A stretch of DNA of 22,530 bases from Lachnospiraceae bacterium UBA4381. Its GTDB lineage: Bacteria > Bacillota > Clostridia > Lachnospirales > Lachnospiraceae. The stretch is from the NCBI GenBank assembly GCA_002391105.1, contig DGRT01000060.1, positions 1-22,530 on the forward strand. Direction: 5' to 3'. Position numbers and translations under genes: made by a program. A model generated the notes under the pieces. It did not search any database, was not told the origin of the DNA, and saw only the letters and a list, made by a program, of their open reading frames with translations. Below are positions 16,028-22,530 of the stretch, in pieces; positions within the stretch are counted from its first letter, which is position 1, and the number at the start of each line of letters is the position of its first letter.

Positions 16028-16081
16028 TTCTATATATTATTTCTATATAATTCTTTCTATATAATCTTCTCTACATAATCT
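16028..16081 (-). repeat. AT-rich 13-14-nt imperfect tandem repeat between clpP and the ATPase gene
   Basis: Four degenerate copies of a unit like TTCTATATAATCT (plus-strand reading) fill most of the 99-nt gap, beginning near 16028, 16041, 16054 and 16068. No ORF or terminator is present here. It precedes a weak ribosome binding site (AAAGGA) of the ATPase gene. Confidence 0.6.
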
Positions 16082-16100
16082 TTACTGCCTGATACTTGCA

Positions 16101-16679
16101 TCATATTTTTTTGATAATTCCTGTTGCCACCCCGAAGCTCACTGCCTCCTCGGCATCCATGAAGTAATCCATCTTAGTCTTCTCATAAACCTCCTCTATA
16201 GACTTCCCACAGCACTGGGCTATAATTCCTCCCAGTATCTTACGGGTTTCCATCAGTTGTCCGGCTTCCCGCTCCAGGTCAAATACTTTCTTCGCTCCTG
16301 AACTTCCCACTACCAGAGGATCATGAATCATTATCTTGGTGTGAGGGAGCATTTCACGTTTCTTACCTGCCATAAAGATTATAGAGCCCATACTTGCTGC
16401 TGTTCCTATACATACTGTATTCACCGGACAGCTTATAGACTTAATGGTGTCATAAACCGCCAGTCCGCTAACCACCTCCCCTCCCGGACTGTTAATATAG
16501 ACGGTTATAGGTTTCTTTGAATCAAATGCCTCCAGGCAAAGCAGATACTGTATCAGCTTATTGCTGCTCTCAGCATTTACTTCTTCGGTAAAGAATATCT
16601 TTCTCTCCTCCAGTAATTTATCCTCCGGATAAATGATATCGATACCTCTTGATGTTTCCTTTAAAAATCTTCCGTTCAT
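16101..16679 (-). CDS. ClpP-type serine protease (peptidase S14)
   Basis: A 192-residue protein of normal ClpP length. The catalytic triad is intact: Ser96 in GTAASMGS, His119 in MIHDP, and Asp171 in KMDYFMDAEEA. The oxyanion/handle region YINSPGGEVVSGLAVYDTI is also conserved. ClpP forms a barrel that degrades proteins delivered by an AAA+ unfoldase. The start at 16679 has AAAGGAG 10 nt upstream; an in-frame ATG at 16709 would add ten residues absent from usual ClpPs. No clpX, clpC or clpA lies nearby, and its neighbours are a TraG-like ATPase and unknown genes, so this is likely a specialised paralogue and not the housekeeping clpP. Phage-type ClpP-like proteases are an alternative, but no phage genes are seen. 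Confidence 0.93.
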   Translation of the reverse strand: MNGRFLKETSRGIDIIYPEDKLLEERKIFFTEEVNAESSNKLIQYLLCLEAFDSKKPITVYINSPGGEVVSGLAVYDTIKSISCPVNTVCIGTAASMGSIIFMAGKKREMLPHTKIMIHDPLVVGSSGAKKVFDLEREAGQLMETRKILGGIIAQCCGKSIEEVYEKTKMDYFMDAEEAVSFGVATGIIKKI

Positions 16680-16689
16680 CTTATTTTTA

Positions 16690-16696
16690 CTCCTTT
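16690..16696 (-). promoter_or_regulatory. ribosome binding site fixing the ClpP start
   Basis: AAAGGAG lies 10 nt upstream of the ATG at 16679. The in-frame ATG at 16709 lies upstream of this site and has no comparable one of its own. Confidence 0.7.
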
Positions 16697-16711
16697 CTAA
16701 ATCATGCATTA

Positions 16712-16840
16712 TTAAATATCTCCGAACAGATCTGACCGGTCTTTTGATTCTTTTGACCCTTTTAATACTTCCGAATCATTTTCGGTCTGATTTGCTCTGC
16801 TGATATAAATATACACGAACCCGAATACCAGAACGTACAT
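16712..16840 (-). CDS. possible 42-aa small membrane protein upstream of clpP
   Basis: The minus strand from ATG at 16840 to TAA at 16712 encodes 42 residues: a hydrophobic aromatic N-terminus (MYVLVFGFVYIYI), then a polar charged tail (SRANQTENDSEVLKGSKESK, ending in DLFGDI). This split composition looks like a small membrane protein and not random sequence. It would be the first gene of the clpP/TraG-like cluster. Against it: no clear ribosome binding site is seen before the ATG, the hydrophobic part is short for a TM helix, and a promoter-like TAGAAT overlaps the start codon, which would place transcription initiation inside the ORF. A 9-nt degenerate repeat (16741-16785) lies within the tail. 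Confidence 0.35.
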   Translation of the reverse strand: MYVLVFGFVYIYISRANQTENDSEVLKGSKESKDRSDLFGDI

Positions 16841-16848
16841 TCTACGTT
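16832..16848. promoter_or_regulatory. interrupted palindrome AACGTA-N5-TACGTT (candidate operator)
   Basis: Perfect 6-bp arms flank CATTC, and a second overlapping TACGTT follows at 16848-16853. On the minus strand the palindrome covers a candidate -10, TAGAAT (16839-16844), with TTGCTT 16 nt upstream at 16861-16866. A repressor bound here would block transcription into clpP. The symmetry is seen; the role is inferred. Confidence 0.45.
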
Positions 16849-16864
16849 ACGTTTGGACAAAAGC

Positions 16865-16894
16865 AAAAAAAAGATCCGGGATTACCCAGATCTT
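16865..16894 (-). terminator. intrinsic terminator of the GGDEF gene
   Basis: Minus-strand AAGATC-T-GGG / CCC-G-GATCTT arms with an AAT(T)-type 4-nt loop form a strong stem followed by eight T residues. It lies about 55 nt past the stop of the diguanylate cyclase gene and isolates it from the clpP cluster. Confidence 0.85.
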
Positions 16895-16948
16895 CTGATT
16901 AATTCTTATCTATTATTTATCTATTTTACAAAGCTCATAAAAGGACTA

Positions 16949-18100
16949 TCATCTCTTTATACCGAGTTTTGCATAGTATGCACGCTTGGCTTCATACATG
17001 GCATCATCAGCTATTCTAACAAGCTCCTCTATAGAGCAGCCATCATGCTCCTCTGCCGTCGCATAGCCTGCTGATAAGGAAAGCTTCTCTCCCTTCTCAC
17101 CAGTCCAGGTTCCTGTCCTTTCTTCAAGACTGGCAAGTCTTTTCTCAGCTTCCTCCTTAGTCAGATTTGTAAATATGACAAATTCATCTCCACCGGTTCT
17201 GTAAAACTTATCGCATTTTACGAATACCTTGTCGATGCTGTCTGCCGCAGCCTGAATAAGCTTATCGCCGGATTCATGTCCAAAGGAATCATTTACCTTC
17301 TTAAGTCCGTTTATATCTATTACAAACGCTACCAGATCCTTCGGAATCCCATCCTTGCTGTATCTGTCCAGTCTCTTATGATATGCATATCTGCTGAGTG
17401 CGTCCGTAAGAGCATCTGTCATAAGCATAGACTTCTGAAGCTCCAGCATATCATCCTGTTCAATCTGTTCATATTCATTATAATGAATAAACAGAAGTGC
17501 AGCACCTAAAGTGAGTGAGATATAAGCTGTTCTGAACTCAGAACCGAATATCTCCTGAATCATGACTCCGATTATCACCATCAGCATTATGGCATTTATC
17601 GACATTCTATTGAGCTTTCTAAAGGTCAGTCCATAATAAATATATTCTATGATTACTATCAGCAGAACTGCACCATAAACACCAATGTAAATACCATATA
17701 GAGGTCCGTGGGAATAATTATTATTCTCATCAATACTAATCATCCAGCCGGTAAATGCGGATATTATCTGGAATATCATATTGAAGATAATTATAACCGA
17801 AAGAATCCTGATGCCCTTTTTACGTCCCCTGATCTGCGCTGCAAGAACCGCTCCTGCCGCCGGAGTAAGTATATAGTCTTCACATTTTATGAATCTTAGT
17901 GACCAGGTCGGAAATCCCGGATCTCCACTCATCTGCACACCAAGCCACTCCGCCAAGGCGGAAAGCGCAATCATAATGTATGCTACATAAAATATTCCTT
18001 TTTCACTTTTGTCCATCCTATCATTTTCTTTTACCAGAATAGCTAGTACCCCCAATGCCATCCAGGAAATAAAAATAATAGAGGTATAATAACTTATCAT
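16949..18100 (-). CDS. multi-TM GGDEF diguanylate cyclase
   Basis: A 383-residue protein with an N-terminal membrane domain of about seven hydrophobic helices spread over residues 5-206, and a C-terminal GGDEF domain (about 225-380). The active-site motif is canonical, YRTGGDEFVIF (GGDEF at 303-307), preceded by DINGLKKVNDSFGHESGD, so it should make c-di-GMP from two GTP. The inhibitory I-site position reads VKCD in place of RxxD, so product inhibition through that site is not expected. A longer frame begins with TTG at 18169, but the hydrophobic domain begins at the ATG at 18100, which has AAGGATGAG upstream, and the TTG has only a cramped GGGGG. Its own promoter and terminator flank it. Confidence 0.92.
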   Translation of the reverse strand: MISYYTSIIFISWMALGVLAILVKENDRMDKSEKGIFYVAYIMIALSALAEWLGVQMSGDPGFPTWSLRFIKCEDYILTPAAGAVLAAQIRGRKKGIRILSVIIIFNMIFQIISAFTGWMISIDENNNYSHGPLYGIYIGVYGAVLLIVIIEYIYYGLTFRKLNRMSINAIMLMVIIGVMIQEIFGSEFRTAYISLTLGAALLFIHYNEYEQIEQDDMLELQKSMLMTDALTDALSRYAYHKRLDRYSKDGIPKDLVAFVIDINGLKKVNDSFGHESGDKLIQAAADSIDKVFVKCDKFYRTGGDEFVIFTNLTKEEAEKRLASLEERTGTWTGEKGEKLSLSAGYATAEEHDGCSIEELVRIADDAMYEAKRAYYAKLGIKR

Positions 18101-18219
18101 GAAATTCTCATCCTTCAGCAAATAAACATATATATCCAGATTAAAGCGGATATATACGTTATCCTTCAAAGCCCCCTTGGAATTATTGACAACACTGTCA
18201 TAAAGCTATAATCATGTAC

Positions 18220-18249
18220 ATTATACTTTTAACCACGTGTTGATTGCAA
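18220..18249 (-). promoter_or_regulatory. promoter of the GGDEF gene
   Basis: The minus strand has TTGCAA (18244-18249), an 18-nt spacer and a perfect TATAAT (18220-18225). Transcription from near 18213 would give a leader of about 110 nt before the ATG at 18100. Confidence 0.7.
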
Positions 18250-18265
18250 CCATTATTTCTCCCTA

Positions 18266-18279
18266 CTTCCGACCGGAAG
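18266..18279. promoter_or_regulatory. palindrome CTTCCG-AC-CGGAAG upstream of the GGDEF promoter
   Basis: Perfect 6-bp arms with a 2-bp centre lie 16 bp upstream of the -35 of the GGDEF promoter. The position suits an activator or repressor site; the binding protein is unknown. Confidence 0.4.
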
Positions 18280-18316
18280 AACTTATGAGTCCATGAGCTT
18301 CAGGACAGCAATAACA

Positions 18317-18364
18317 AAAACAGCCTGAGGGGCTAGCCGACCCGCTAACCCTTAAGGCTGTTTC
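18317..18364 (-). terminator. terminator of the sugar ABC transport operon
   Basis: A 9-bp outer stem AAACAGCCT/AGGCTGTTT (18318-18326 and 18355-18363) encloses a second paired block (GGG-TAGC with GCTA-CCC). On the minus strand TTTTTG follows. It lies about 65 nt downstream of the yjfF-like permease stop. The A-run on the plus side means the hairpin acts mainly in the minus direction. Confidence 0.8.
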
Positions 18365-18429
18365 CTGTAAGGAACCTCATATGAAAAGTAAGGTCTCGCT
18401 ATGTTAAGCTTTTCTATTACCTGAGTAAG

Positions 18430-19488
18430 TTACTTCGTCAGAAGCTTTTTCTTCTTAGCCATAACTACTGACTGGATAACCAGGAACAGACAGAGCATTG
18501 CTGCTATAGTGATTCCTGTCCACCACGCCTGATCAAGTCCGGCTGAGGAAACTATATTCTGTATGGTAGCCAGAGACAGAACACCAAACAGTGTTCCTAC
18601 TATATTACCAACACCACCTGTAAGCATGGTTCCACCGATAATGGATGAAGCGATAGCATTCATTTCCATACCTGATGCATGAGAGGCAGAGCCTGAACCA
18701 ACATGCATGAAATATACAAAGCCTGCTACTCCTGCCAGAAGTCCGCATATAAGATGTGACAGGAATCTGGTTCTCTTAACATTAATACCCAGCATAAGTG
18801 CACTCTGGCTGTTTCCTCCAACTGCATAGAAGCTTCTTCCAAGCCTGGTCCATCTAAGAATCACAAAGAATGTGATAACTACAAGCAGTGCAACCAGAAC
18901 ACCTATCTCTACATAAGCATTTACATAGTTACCGAGCTTATTCACGGAACCAAAGCCCGGAACTATAACTCTTGTATCCTTGAGACTAATAAATGCTTCA
19001 TTTTGCACATTAAATGGTGCTGTATGAACTATGGTTGTCATACCTCTTGCAAAGAACATTCCGGCAAGAGTAACTATAAATGGCTGTATATCCAGATAAG
19101 CTACCAGGAAGCCCTGGATAAGACCAAATGCAAGTCCGATAGCAAGCGCTATACCAACAGCTCCCAGTACATTTCCATTATGGAAGTCCAGATAAACCGC
19201 ACAGCTCATGCTGACCAGCGCAACCACACCACCAACTGATATATCAATACCTCCACAAATCATTACTATACTCAGACCTACTGAAGTTATAATAAGTGCC
19301 GCATTGGCATTTAATATATTGAAAAAGGTCTGCGGCTTCAGAAAGCCCTGTCCCTGAAATACTATCGCCCCTATGTACATCAGGAAAAATACTACTATTG
19401 TTATCGTCAGAAGGAGAGTAGTATCATTTGTTCTGCCAAACCATCTGGTGAAATTCGCACCAAAACCGGTCTTTTTCTTCTCATTCAT
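18430..19488 (-). CDS. yjfF: sugar ABC transporter permease, YjfF-like
   Basis: A 352-residue RbsC/BPD_transp_2-type permease with about eight to ten helices. It carries the family loop SVGLSIVMICGGIDISVGGV and the YjfF-like stretches FIVTLAGMFFARGMTTIV and GGVGNIVGTLFGVLSLATIQ, and ends in a Lys-rich cytoplasmic tail. In E. coli YjfF pairs with YtfT in a furanose-form galactose importer. The start is the ATG at 19488, one base after the stop of the YtfT-like gene, with AAGGAGG 9 nt upstream; a longer frame to 19569 overlaps that gene and adds an Arg/Ser-rich, non-conserved N-terminus. It is the last gene of the operon. Galactofuranose as substrate is inferred from family resemblance and gene order only. 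Confidence 0.87.
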   Translation of the reverse strand: MNEKKKTGFGANFTRWFGRTNDTTLLLTITIVVFFLMYIGAIVFQGQGFLKPQTFFNILNANAALIITSVGLSIVMICGGIDISVGGVVALVSMSCAVYLDFHNGNVLGAVGIALAIGLAFGLIQGFLVAYLDIQPFIVTLAGMFFARGMTTIVHTAPFNVQNEAFISLKDTRVIVPGFGSVNKLGNYVNAYVEIGVLVALLVVITFFVILRWTRLGRSFYAVGGNSQSALMLGINVKRTRFLSHLICGLLAGVAGFVYFMHVGSGSASHASGMEMNAIASSIIGGTMLTGGVGNIVGTLFGVLSLATIQNIVSSAGLDQAWWTGITIAAMLCLFLVIQSVVMAKKKKLLTK

Positions 19489-19489
19489 G

Positions 19490-20545
19490 TTAAGCCACCT
19501 CCTTCTTTGGCATGATCTTTGTCCAAAGCTGTGAGAGCTTCTTTCTGACAATCGGTGTACTAAGTACAACCAGGATTATAACTACAACTGCCTTATAAGC
19601 TGATAAAGCATCAGAATTAACATTCATCTTATAAAGTGTAGTTGTAAGGAACTGAATGATGTAGGCTCCCAGTACAGAAGCGGTCATGTTGAACTTACCA
19701 CCACTAAGTGCATTTCCACCAAGCGCTACTGCCAGGATGGCATCCATCTCTATATCCTTTGCTATAACCGAATAGTTAATAGTCGAAAGACGGCTTACCT
19801 TTATAAGTCCTGCAACTGCTACACAAAGACCAAGTATTACGAAGGTAAGGAACTTGATGAACTCAGGACTAATACCATTAAGCCTTGAAGAACTTCCATT
19901 GATACCAACAGCCTGTGTATAAAGACCAAGAGTAGTAAACTTAAGTACAAGCATGATAATGATGACACATATCACTGCTATAAAGAATGGCGTAGGTATC
20001 GGAACTCCCGGTATATACCCACCAAAATATCCAAAGGAGGGTTCGCTTATGATCGGAAGCTCATTGTTGTTTATCCAGGCAGCTATTGAACGTCCTGCAG
20101 TAAACAGTATCAGTGTCGCAACCATAGGCTGGATCTTGAAATAGGCAACGAGAATTCCGTTAAATGCGCCAAACAGCATTGATACCACGCAAGCCACTAA
20201 AAATGCTACTATGATCGGAGCCTGCAACCTTTCCGGTCTTGAATCATTACCGCACAGCACCCTGAGGATCACACTACCGGCAATGGCGATGGTAGCTCCA
20301 ACAGATATATCCTGTCCACCTGATGCTGCTGTAACCAGTGTCATACCTATAGCAAGTATGGCAAGCTCCGAACCATAATCCAGAATGGTTATCAGATAAC
20401 CCGACAGAACCGGATTACCGGCACTGTTGGTTCCAAGTGTTATCTTGAAAAATGACGGATCTACGATCAGATTGAAAAGAGCCAGAGCCACAAGAGCTGC
20501 TATCGGTATAAGAAGTTGTTTGTTGAATACTCTTTTTTTACTCAT
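19490..20545 (-). CDS. ytfT: sugar ABC transporter permease, YtfT-like
   Basis: A 351-residue inner-membrane permease of the ribose/galactose importer family. Matching YtfT stretches include LAILAIGMTLVTAASGGQDI, the IQPMVATLILFTAGRSIAAW segment, and the coupling region EMDAILAVALGGNALSGGKFN near residue 270-290. The start is the ATG at 20545 inside the end of the ATPase gene (8-nt overlap), with AAGGAGG at 20552-20558, 6 nt upstream; the longer frame to 20599 adds an Arg-rich stretch that is not part of the family. Overlap on one side and a 1-nt gap on the other show tight translational coupling within the transporter operon. Confidence 0.88.
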   Translation of the reverse strand: MSKKRVFNKQLLIPIAALVALALFNLIVDPSFFKITLGTNSAGNPVLSGYLITILDYGSELAILAIGMTLVTAASGGQDISVGATIAIAGSVILRVLCGNDSRPERLQAPIIVAFLVACVVSMLFGAFNGILVAYFKIQPMVATLILFTAGRSIAAWINNNELPIISEPSFGYFGGYIPGVPIPTPFFIAVICVIIIMLVLKFTTLGLYTQAVGINGSSSRLNGISPEFIKFLTFVILGLCVAVAGLIKVSRLSTINYSVIAKDIEMDAILAVALGGNALSGGKFNMTASVLGAYIIQFLTTTLYKMNVNSDALSAYKAVVVIILVVLSTPIVRKKLSQLWTKIMPKKEVA

Positions 20546-22094
20546 TACTCTCCTCCTTCTGGTTCTTATTACCTGACTTTGGTGCATCGCCACCGGCAAT
20601 GGTCTTCATTATTCCACTCTGAGTAAGCTCATCACCCTTCAGTTCACCTACAACCTTTCTATCTCTCATTACTACAAGTCTTGAGCATGTACGAAGCATC
20701 TCATCTGTTTCTGAAGAGATAAAGGTTATGCTCATTCCTTCCGACGCCAGCTTCAGTACCAGCTTCTGAATATCTACCTTTGTTCCTACATCAATACCTC
20801 TGGTAGGCTCATCAAGTATCAGATACTCCGGATGCATCAGCAGCCATCTTGCAACGATAACCTTCTGCTGATTACCACCGGAAAGTGACTTGATCGGCGT
20901 ATCTGCAGATGCTGTTTTTATATCCAGAAGATCTATATACTGCTCTGCCAGCTTATAGGTCTCAGCCTTGGAAAATGGTTTAAAGAAGCCTCTCAGCACC
21001 TGTGCTGCAAGGATAATATTCTCTCTTACAGAAAGATCACCTACTATACCATCAACCTTTCTGTCTTCCGGCAGATAGGCTATGCCCTGCTTCATGGCAT
21101 CTATAGGCTTACTGATCTTAACCTCTTTACCATTCTTCTTAACCTTACCGCCTATAACTCTGTCCGCTCCGAAGATTGCTCTGACACATTCACTTCTTCC
21201 GGAACCCAGAAGACCGGTAAATCCATTTACCTCACCCTTCTTAATGTAGAAATCAAATGGCTTTATACCTGCATCAGACTGAAGCTGCTCTGCTTCAAAT
21301 ACAGGTATCTCATCCGATGCTTCTTCTGCAGCTTTGGAATCTCCCTTTATATCAGAAAGATCATCCAGCTCCTTACCCAGCATCTTGGATACCAGTTCAA
21401 CTCTCGGAAGCTGGCTTATATCATATTCACCTACAAGCTTTCCATCTCTGAGAACTGTTATCTTGTCACATACCTCATATACCTGATCAAGGAAATGCGT
21501 TACAAAGATAATACCAACACCCTTTGCCTTAAGATCTCTCATCAGTCCAAACAGCTTCTGAACCTCACTGTCATCAAGAGATGAAGTCGGCTCATCAAGT
21601 ATCAGAACCTTGCACTCCATATCGACTGCTCTTGCAATGGCAACCATCTGCTGTACTGCCAGTGAACAGCTTGCCAACTGCTGAGTAGCACTGACTGCTA
21701 TATCCAGGGATTTGAGAATCCTGTCAGCATCCTCATTCATCTGCTTCCAGTTTGTCAGTCCACCCTTGGTTCTTCCTATAAACATATTCTCAGCCACAGT
21801 CAGATTAGGACAGAGAGTAATCTCCTGATAAACTGTACTGATGCCCATATTCTGTGCATCCTGCGGTGAATGAATATGTACTTCTGAATCATTTCCCTTC
21901 AGGAAGATCTTGCCTTCCTCTTTCTCATAGACTCCGGTAATAACCTTTATCAGCGTTGACTTACCGGCACCATTTTCACCCATAAGTGCATGTATCTCGC
22001 CCTCACGCAGAGTGAAATCCACATTTTGAAGAGCCTTAACTCCCGGGAAGGTTTTATATATATTACGTAGTTCTAAAACCGCATTTTCCTTCAC
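20538..22094 (-). CDS. ytfR: sugar ABC transporter ATPase with two nucleotide-binding domains, YtfR/RbsA/MglA-like
   Basis: This 518-residue tandem ATPase energises monosaccharide import. The first domain has Walker A GENGAGKS (39-46), a degenerate signature SLAVQQMV (about 144-151) and Walker B VLILDEP (163-169). The second has the degenerate Walker A GLLGSGRS (294-301), an intact signature LSGGNQQK (404-411) and Walker B LILDEPTRGIDVG. This complementary degeneracy is the normal state of the RbsA/MglA/YtfR family. The start is GTG at 22094 with GAGGTGA upstream, in agreement with the usual N-terminus. The gene follows the binding-protein gene across a stem-loop and overlaps the YtfT-like permease by 8 nt. 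Confidence 0.93.
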   Translation of the reverse strand: MKENAVLELRNIYKTFPGVKALQNVDFTLREGEIHALMGENGAGKSTLIKVITGVYEKEEGKIFLKGNDSEVHIHSPQDAQNMGISTVYQEITLCPNLTVAENMFIGRTKGGLTNWKQMNEDADRILKSLDIAVSATQQLASCSLAVQQMVAIARAVDMECKVLILDEPTSSLDDSEVQKLFGLMRDLKAKGVGIIFVTHFLDQVYEVCDKITVLRDGKLVGEYDISQLPRVELVSKMLGKELDDLSDIKGDSKAAEEASDEIPVFEAEQLQSDAGIKPFDFYIKKGEVNGFTGLLGSGRSECVRAIFGADRVIGGKVKKNGKEVKISKPIDAMKQGIAYLPEDRKVDGIVGDLSVRENIILAAQVLRGFFKPFSKAETYKLAEQYIDLLDIKTASADTPIKSLSGGNQQKVIVARWLLMHPEYLILDEPTRGIDVGTKVDIQKLVLKLASEGMSITFISSETDEMLRTCSRLVVMRDRKVVGELKGDELTQSGIMKTIAGGDAPKSGNKNQKEESNE

Positions 22095-22142
22095 GACTTC
22101 ACCTCATCATTTCTTTCTAAGTTAACTGTTTCTAAAGAATAA

Positions 22143-22168
22143 GGGTGCAACATTTATATGCCGCACCC
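22143..22168 (-). promoter_or_regulatory. stem-loop between binding-protein and ATPase genes
   Basis: GGGTGC/GCACCC arms flank a 14-nt loop; on the minus strand TTATTCTTT follows. Such partial terminators or mRNA-stabilising hairpins after the binding-protein gene commonly let it be made in excess over the membrane parts. A plus-strand T-run (22174-22182) is also present but no plus-strand gene ends here. Confidence 0.55.
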
Positions 22169-22194
22169 CCACCCGTTTTTTTATGGTTTATAAT

Positions 22195-22530
22195 TTAGAT
22201 ACCGTAATTATCTACATCTTCCTGTGTGATAGTTGAAGCATCAAAGCCCTTCTCCTGCATGATGATAGTCTTCTCAGCGATTGTCTCACCCTTCTCAAGC
22301 TTCTTGATAACTTCATCAATGTAGCTTGCCTGGAAAGGATTACACTGACCATCATAGTTCCAGTTCTGTGCAAGGAGCTCTTCAAGTGCCCACTTATTGC
22401 AGTCAAAGCCCATAACTACAACGTCCTTACCAACGCCGTGAGAGATGTTAGCCTTGTCAAGTGCCTCTACAGCACCCTTAGCCATATCGTCGTTCTCTGC
22501 ATAGATTACGTTGAAGCTTTCGCCTGAGTC
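22195..22530 (-). CDS. ytfQ: sugar-binding protein of the ABC importer, YtfQ-like (C-terminal part only)
   Basis: The frame is open from the window edge to TAA at 22195 and gives the last 111 residues of a type-I periplasmic-binding-fold protein. The stretch NVIYAENDDMAKGAVEAL is the typical sugar-contact region of this family, and VVVMGFDCNKWALEELLAQN is the following strand-helix unit. The lipoprotein signal expected in a Gram-positive bacterium lies beyond the edge. It leads the operon, followed by a stem-loop and the YtfR-, YtfT- and YjfF-like genes, and delivers the sugar to that importer. The exact substrate cannot be read from this fragment. Confidence 0.88.
   Translation of the reverse strand, partial: DSGESFNVIYAENDDMAKGAVEALDKANISHGVGKDVVVMGFDCNKWALEELLAQNWNYDGQCNPFQASYIDEVIKKLEKGETIAEKTIIMQEKGFDASTITQEDVDNYGI

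Larger units (their letters stand above)
18101..18429. other. 329-bp intergenic region between the GGDEF gene and the sugar transport operon
   Basis: No convincing gene is present. From right to left it holds the terminator of the sugar transport operon (18317-18364), a 14-bp interrupted palindrome (18266-18279), and the promoter and about 115-nt leader of the GGDEF gene. Only very short ORFs occur, such as a 10-codon one that overlaps the promoter. Confidence 0.7.

Noticed and set aside
11008..16709. Integrated conjugative element
   Set aside because: A TraG-like ATPase alone is not enough: no relaxase, VirB4/VirB6-type gene, integrase, tRNA site or flanking direct repeat is visible.
11008..16709. 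Prophage with ClpP-like head protease
   Set aside because: No portal, terminase, capsid or tail protein is present, and the ClpP has the length and motifs of the cellular family.
18208..18250. 10-codon ORF with a good ribosome binding site on the minus strand upstream of the GGDEF gene
   Set aside because: It overlaps the predicted -35 and -10 of the GGDEF promoter, so it would not be on that transcript.

Overview
The window looks like chromosomal DNA from a Gram-positive Clostridia bacterium, most likely a Lachnospiraceae-type gut or rumen anaerobe. This rests on AT-rich intergenic DNA, strong AGGAGG-type ribosome binding sites, TTG and GTG starts, an rplM-rpsI ribosomal pair, a cytoplasmic GH31 alpha-xylosidase, a ytfQRT/yjfF-type sugar ABC transporter and several cyclic-di-GMP proteins. 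The assignment is inference from gene content. Nearly everything lies on the minus strand; the one clear plus-strand gene starts at 9486.

Layout, left to right. 1-986: rpsI (cut by the window edge) and rplM with a structured leader and a consensus sigma-A promoter. 1080-3479: a YicI-like GH31 alpha-xylosidase. 3645-7453: an apparent operon, read right to left, of an ABC-2 exporter (ATPase, permease) and a membrane-anchored EAL phosphodiesterase. 7469-9203: a PAS/degenerate-GGDEF/EAL phosphodiesterase with its own terminator. 9486-11006: a divergent plus-strand membrane protein with an Ig-like extracytoplasmic segment and a DUF218 (YdcF/SanA/ElyC-like) domain.

11008-16840 is the most unusual part: a minus-strand cluster, read from right to left, of a possible 42-residue membrane peptide, a ClpP-type serine protease with an intact catalytic triad, a soluble TraG/VirD4-like ATPase, and three proteins I do not recognise (235, 422 and 530 aa; the last two translationally coupled). 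No relaxase, T4SS channel gene, integrase or Clp unfoldase is visible, so it does not look like an ordinary conjugative element. It is the best candidate here for an undescribed system; its function is unknown.

16865-18100: a multi-TM GGDEF diguanylate cyclase with terminator and promoter. 18317-22530: a sugar ABC transport operon (ytfQ-like binding protein, cut by the edge; ytfR-like double ATPase; ytfT- and yjfF-like permeases) ending in a strong terminator. With the GH31 enzyme it suggests plant- or host-glycan use. Three c-di-GMP enzymes (one predicted synthase, two predicted phosphodiesterases) within about 14.5 kb suggest active c-di-GMP control.
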